Origin: Rhodocollybia butyracea
Lineage: Eukaryota; Basidiomycota; Agaricomycetes; Agaricales; Omphalotaceae
Direction of reading: 5' to 3'
Assembly (NCBI GenBank): GCA_015501585.1
Contig: JADNRY010001114.1
Coordinates: 1 to 16,861 of the forward strand
DNA: 16,861 nucleotides
This document shows positions 15,993-16,861 of the stretch, piece after piece (positions within the stretch are counted from its first letter, which is position 1; every line of letters starts with the position of its first letter). The notes beneath the pieces are model-generated. The model saw nothing but the letters and a program-made list of their open reading frames with translations. It did not search any database and was not told where the DNA came from. The translations under genes and the position numbers were made by a program.

Positions 15993-16861
15993 ATTGGCAG
16001 AGCAAATGTAGAAGCGCCTTGCGTCCAATTTACAACGAAAGCCCTGGATTCCCAAAGCTCTCATCGCACTCTATTCCCAGGAATAGGTAGAAAATGGAGC
16101 GATGATTTTCAGCAAGGTGGTAAAACCTTTTACCCTCGTTGGAAACACCGTCTTATGTTCTTAGGAGTACTAGGATGTAAAGGTACAGTCACGATTAAGT
16201 TTGATACAAGGGACAACACCTGGTCGCACGAAACATTCGATGAATTTCGATTCCTTTGCAAGAACGCAGCCCAGCATTATAGTGAGTATGTGGGACAGGC
16301 CTCAAACAATTCAGCATGGGACAAAGCTTTCGAGGCAGCCGGTGTTAGCCAAGATGATCTTATTGCGAATGGGTACGTTCTGGTTTGTTGTTACCACGCC
16401 CTTTTGTTGATATACTGATTCCAGGAAACCAAGGGCAATGAATACAGAGTATCAGTCAGGGAAAATGTCGAGTAATAGCCCAGGTATAGACGATTATATC
16501 TGCTAAACTTATTATCTTACCATCTTATCATCTTCAGGCCAATCAAGTAAAGCATCTCTGAAGTTCAAGAAGATAAAATTGTCAGATGTTGATCCTCCAA
16601 CGAAGCGTAGAAAAACATCTCCCGTATGTATCGCTTATTCGTTTCTAGTCCTCTTATAAGCTTATTTCATCTTCCAGGCCCAAGATCCTTTGTCTGGAAA
16701 TACCCCCACCACAACGAAAGAAACTCCAGGCTCTGAATCGACGACTCGGGTACGTCGCTATTTCTTTACGCTTGGACCTAGTCTTCTTACAAGTTCATTT
16801 TATCATCCAGGCCCCACAATACTCCGTCCGGAAATACTCCCACCGCAACGAAAAGAAAATT
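15993..16861 (+). CDS. Partial gene, hypothetical protein with NLS-like basic segment, at least five exons
   Basis: Not recognised; both ends are incomplete here. Exons are 15993-16372, 16425-16483, 16538-16623, 16678-16749 and 16811 to beyond the window. Introns are 52-61 nt with GTACGT, GTATAG, GTATGT and GTACGT donors. The first visible exon is a globular domain with aromatics (KTFYPRWKHRLMFLGVLGC, ETFDEFRFLCKNAAQHYSEY, DKAFEAAGVSQDDLIANG). Exons 2-5 encode a Ser/Thr/Lys-rich, probably disordered tail with KFKKIKLSDVDPPTKRRKTS, a good candidate nuclear localisation signal (inference). An ATG at 16155 is the first in this frame; an in-frame TAG precedes 15993, so upstream coding sequence must come through the intron ending at 15992. 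The last two intron/exon units are tandem duplicates whose exons have shifted frame relative to each other. Confidence 0.55.
16645..16858. repeat. Tandem duplication of an intron-3'-end plus exon module (133-bp offset)
   Basis: 16645-16723 and 16778-16858 align: CTAGTC(C/T)TCTTA(T/C)AAG, TTCATCTTCCAG against TTATCATCCAG, then GCCC..GGAAATAC(C/T)CCCACC(A/G)CAACGAAA(A)GAAA. Each copy carries the 3' half of an intron and the start of the next exon. Two single-base indels within the exon part mean the second copy is read in a different frame if both are spliced in phase 0. Confidence 0.75.

Overview
The window looks like nuclear DNA of a basidiomycete fungus, probably an agaricomycete. Coding regions are cut by many very short spliceosomal introns (36-61 nt for almost all) with GT..AG ends and CTRAY-like branch sites. 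One gene encodes a Tnp2/CACTA-type transposase of the kind common in agaricomycetes, and another encodes the elongation factor Rtf1. No species can be named from the sequence alone. All multi-exon models were built by hand by joining open frames through GT..AG introns and checking that phases close; there is no transcript evidence.

Layout, left to right. 1-549: no gene seen. 550-1332 (-): two-exon orphan gene. 1333-1513: TATA-bearing divergent promoter region. 1514-6380 (+): a dense run of same-strand orphan genes, namely a 54-codon ORF, a 270-aa four-exon gene, a 256-aa seven-exon gene with a Pro/Ser-rich N-terminus and four predicted membrane segments, an unresolved stretch (3.8-5.7 kb) holding a diverged 106-bp tandem duplication and several short open exons, and a 151-aa helical gene. 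6511-10832 (-): a seven-exon transposase gene of 1,344 codons with no stop or frameshift in the model. 11182-12349 (-): six-exon orphan gene of 274 aa. 12756-14240 (-): rtf1, five exons, 428 aa. About 14440-15190 (+): a pyrimidine-rich, spliced transcription unit divergent from rtf1, carrying a tandem duplication of about 190 bp. 15.4-15.9 kb: little seen. 15993-16861 (+): the visible part of a gene with a basic, NLS-like segment and duplicated intron/exon modules, running off the right edge.

How the parts relate. rtf1 is the only recognisable housekeeping gene; its product joins Paf1-complex-linked transcription elongation and histone modification. The transposase is a mobile-element gene that appears complete, but I could not find terminal inverted repeats or target duplications, so the element's limits are unknown. 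Whether the compact orphan cluster at 1.5-6.4 kb is cargo of that element or independent fungal sequence is the main open question. Three separate places show small tandem duplications around exon-sized units (4.1, 15.1 and 16.7 kb).
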